Of a stretch of 7,468 nt of DNA, positions 6,465 to 7,468 are shown piece by piece. Source of the DNA: Silvanigrellaceae bacterium (lineage in GTDB: Bacteria > Bdellovibrionota > Oligoflexia > Silvanigrellales > Silvanigrellaceae); NCBI GenBank assembly GCA_947475135.1, contig CANJMU010000030.1, positions 1 to 7,468 on the forward strand. The letters are read 5' to 3'. Position 1 is the stretch's first letter; each line of letters begins with the position of its first letter. The translations under genes and the position numbers were made by a program. The notes beneath the pieces are model-generated. The model was not told the origin of the DNA. It ran no database searches and saw only the letters and a program-made list of their open reading frames with translations.

Positions 6465-7468
6465 TCATTCATTTAGTATCATTTTTGCAATAGTTTGCAA
6501 CTGCATATTACTGGTGCCTTCGTAAATTTTTCCAATTTTAGAATCACGAAAAAATTTCTCTGCAGGAAAATCTTTAATAAACCCATAACCCCCGTAAATT
6601 TCAAGCGCTGTTCCTGAAACAAATTCTGCTGTTTCCGCAGCAAAGTACTTAGCCATTGCAGCTTCTTTTACAAAGTTTTTTCCACAATCCTTAAGGCGCG
6701 CAGCATTATAAACCATAAGTTTTGCGGCTTCGATTTGAATTGCCATTTGGGAAATTTGAAATTGGATTCCCTGAAATTTGGAAATGGTTTTTCCGAATTG
6801 TTCCCTGTTTTTTGCATATTGCACGGCACCTTCAAAAGCACCTTCCGCAAGTCCAAGCATTTGTGCCGCAATGCCAATTCGTCCTTCATTCAAAGTTTCA
6901 ATGGCAATTTTATATCCTTTTCCTATTTCACCAACGACATTTTCTTTAGGGACTTTGACAGATTCAAAAATTAATTCGCAGGTTGAGCTTGCGCGTATTC
7001 CTAATTTATCTTCTTTTTTTCCGATAGAAAAACCTGGCATATTTTTTTCTAATAAAAAAGCGGTAATGCCTTTGTAACCTTGTTGTGGATTTAAATTAGC
7101 AAACACAAGAAAAATTTCTGCTTCCTGAGAGTTTGTAATGAATATTTTTTTTCCAGAAATTTCGTAGTGTGTTTCTTTATCAAGGGCTCTTGTTTTTAAT
7201 GCAAAAGCATCGGAGCCACTGCTTTGTTCTGTTAAACAATAAGCGCCAACAGAATTTTTTGCCATTTTTGGTAAATATTTTTCTTGTAATTTTTGAGAGG
7301 CATTTCTTAACAGTGAGTTGACAACTAAAGTATTTTGAACATCTACAAAAACACTCACGCTTGGGTCAATCTGTGCAAGTGCTTCTATTGCTAAAATGGC
7401 CTGAAAAAAACTACCTCCTCCGCCAGAAAATTTTTCTGGTATTTCAATTCCCATAAGACCAAGTTCAA
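6465..7468 (-). CDS. Acyl-CoA dehydrogenase, short/branched-chain type (5' end cut by right edge)
   Basis: This FAD enzyme introduces the alpha-beta double bond in acyl-CoA thioesters and passes electrons to electron-transfer flavoprotein. The frame stays open to the edge and reads ELGLMGIEIPEKF, so the Met at 7454 is internal; 333 residues are visible and roughly 45-50 N-terminal ones are missing. Counting from that Met, CLTEQSSGSDAFA (73-85) fits the first acyl-CoA dehydrogenase signature. EIYGGYGFIKDFPAEKFFRD (285-304) fits the second. KIYEGTSNMQLQTIAK (309-324) carries Glu312 at the canonical catalytic-base position. LGIRASSTCELIFESVKVP and LNEGRIGIAAQMLGLAEG closely resemble human ACADSB, the 2-methylbutyryl-CoA dehydrogenase of isoleucine breakdown, as I recall it. 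The substrate could also be butyryl-CoA or other short chains, so I give no symbol. It is the most upstream gene visible in the minus-strand series; yajC follows after 27 bases. Confidence 0.93.
   Translation of the reverse strand, partial: ELGLMGIEIPEKFSGGGGSFFQAILAIEALAQIDPSVSVFVDVQNTLVVNSLLRNASQKLQEKYLPKMAKNSVGAYCLTEQSSGSDAFALKTRALDKETHYEISGKKIFITNSQEAEIFLVFANLNPQQGYKGITAFLLEKNMPGFSIGKKEDKLGIRASSTCELIFESVKVPKENVVGEIGKGYKIAIETLNEGRIGIAAQMLGLAEGAFEGAVQYAKNREQFGKTISKFQGIQFQISQMAIQIEAAKLMVYNAARLKDCGKNFVKEAAMAKYFAAETAEFVSGTALEIYGGYGFIKDFPAEKFFRDSKIGKIYEGTSNMQLQTIAKMILNE

Noticed and set aside
6722..7077. Several plus-strand open frames of 75-99 codons
   Set aside because: They are antisense shadows of the acyl-CoA dehydrogenase, whose frame shows both family signatures.
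7452..7454. ATG at 7454 as the true start of the acyl-CoA dehydrogenase
   Set aside because: The frame continues upstream as ELGLMG, a conserved internal stretch of the family, and the N-terminal helical region would otherwise be missing.

Overview
The window looks like chromosomal DNA from an AT-rich Gram-negative bacterium (about one third G+C by eye). It encodes a lipoprotein, an outer-membrane beta-barrel with a signal peptide and a C-terminal aromatic residue, and the Sec accessory protein YajC. Low G+C combined with proteobacterial-type families would fit a Bdellovibrionota/Oligoflexia-like organism. That placement is inference only; no marker gene here fixes it. I see no rRNA, tRNA, CRISPR array, insertion sequence or phage gene.

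Layout, left to right. (1) 1-361, minus: the N-terminal third of a D-alanine--D-alanine ligase, cut by the left edge, with a good sigma70-type promoter behind it. (2) 362-498: a 137-base divergent intergenic region, the longest non-coding stretch, holding back-to-back promoter candidates that share one -35 palindrome. (3) 499-1925, plus: a single-pass membrane protein whose periplasmic part resembles the C-terminal domain of membrane anti-sigma factors but which has no zinc finger, followed by a cysteine-motif protein of the DUF6901 type. A perfect 14-base palindrome lies at their junction. (4) 1926-1991: a short convergent gap. (5) 1992-7468, minus, in transcription order from the right: an acyl-CoA dehydrogenase of the short/branched-chain type (5' end cut by the right edge), yajC, a very large lipoprotein with an alpha/beta-hydrolase core, and an outer-membrane beta-barrel protein.

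The dehydrogenase and yajC are closely spaced. The lipoprotein and the barrel are tightly coupled: the ribosome binding site of the barrel gene overlaps the stop codon of the lipoprotein gene. Signal peptide, lipobox, paired cysteines and barrel features together suggest a cell-envelope unit in which an anchored hydrolase acts on an unknown ester or peptide-like substrate and the barrel moves substrate or product across the outer membrane. This pair, and the anti-sigma-like/DUF6901 pair, are the least understood parts. The ligase, YajC and the dehydrogenase are ordinary housekeeping or catabolic functions.
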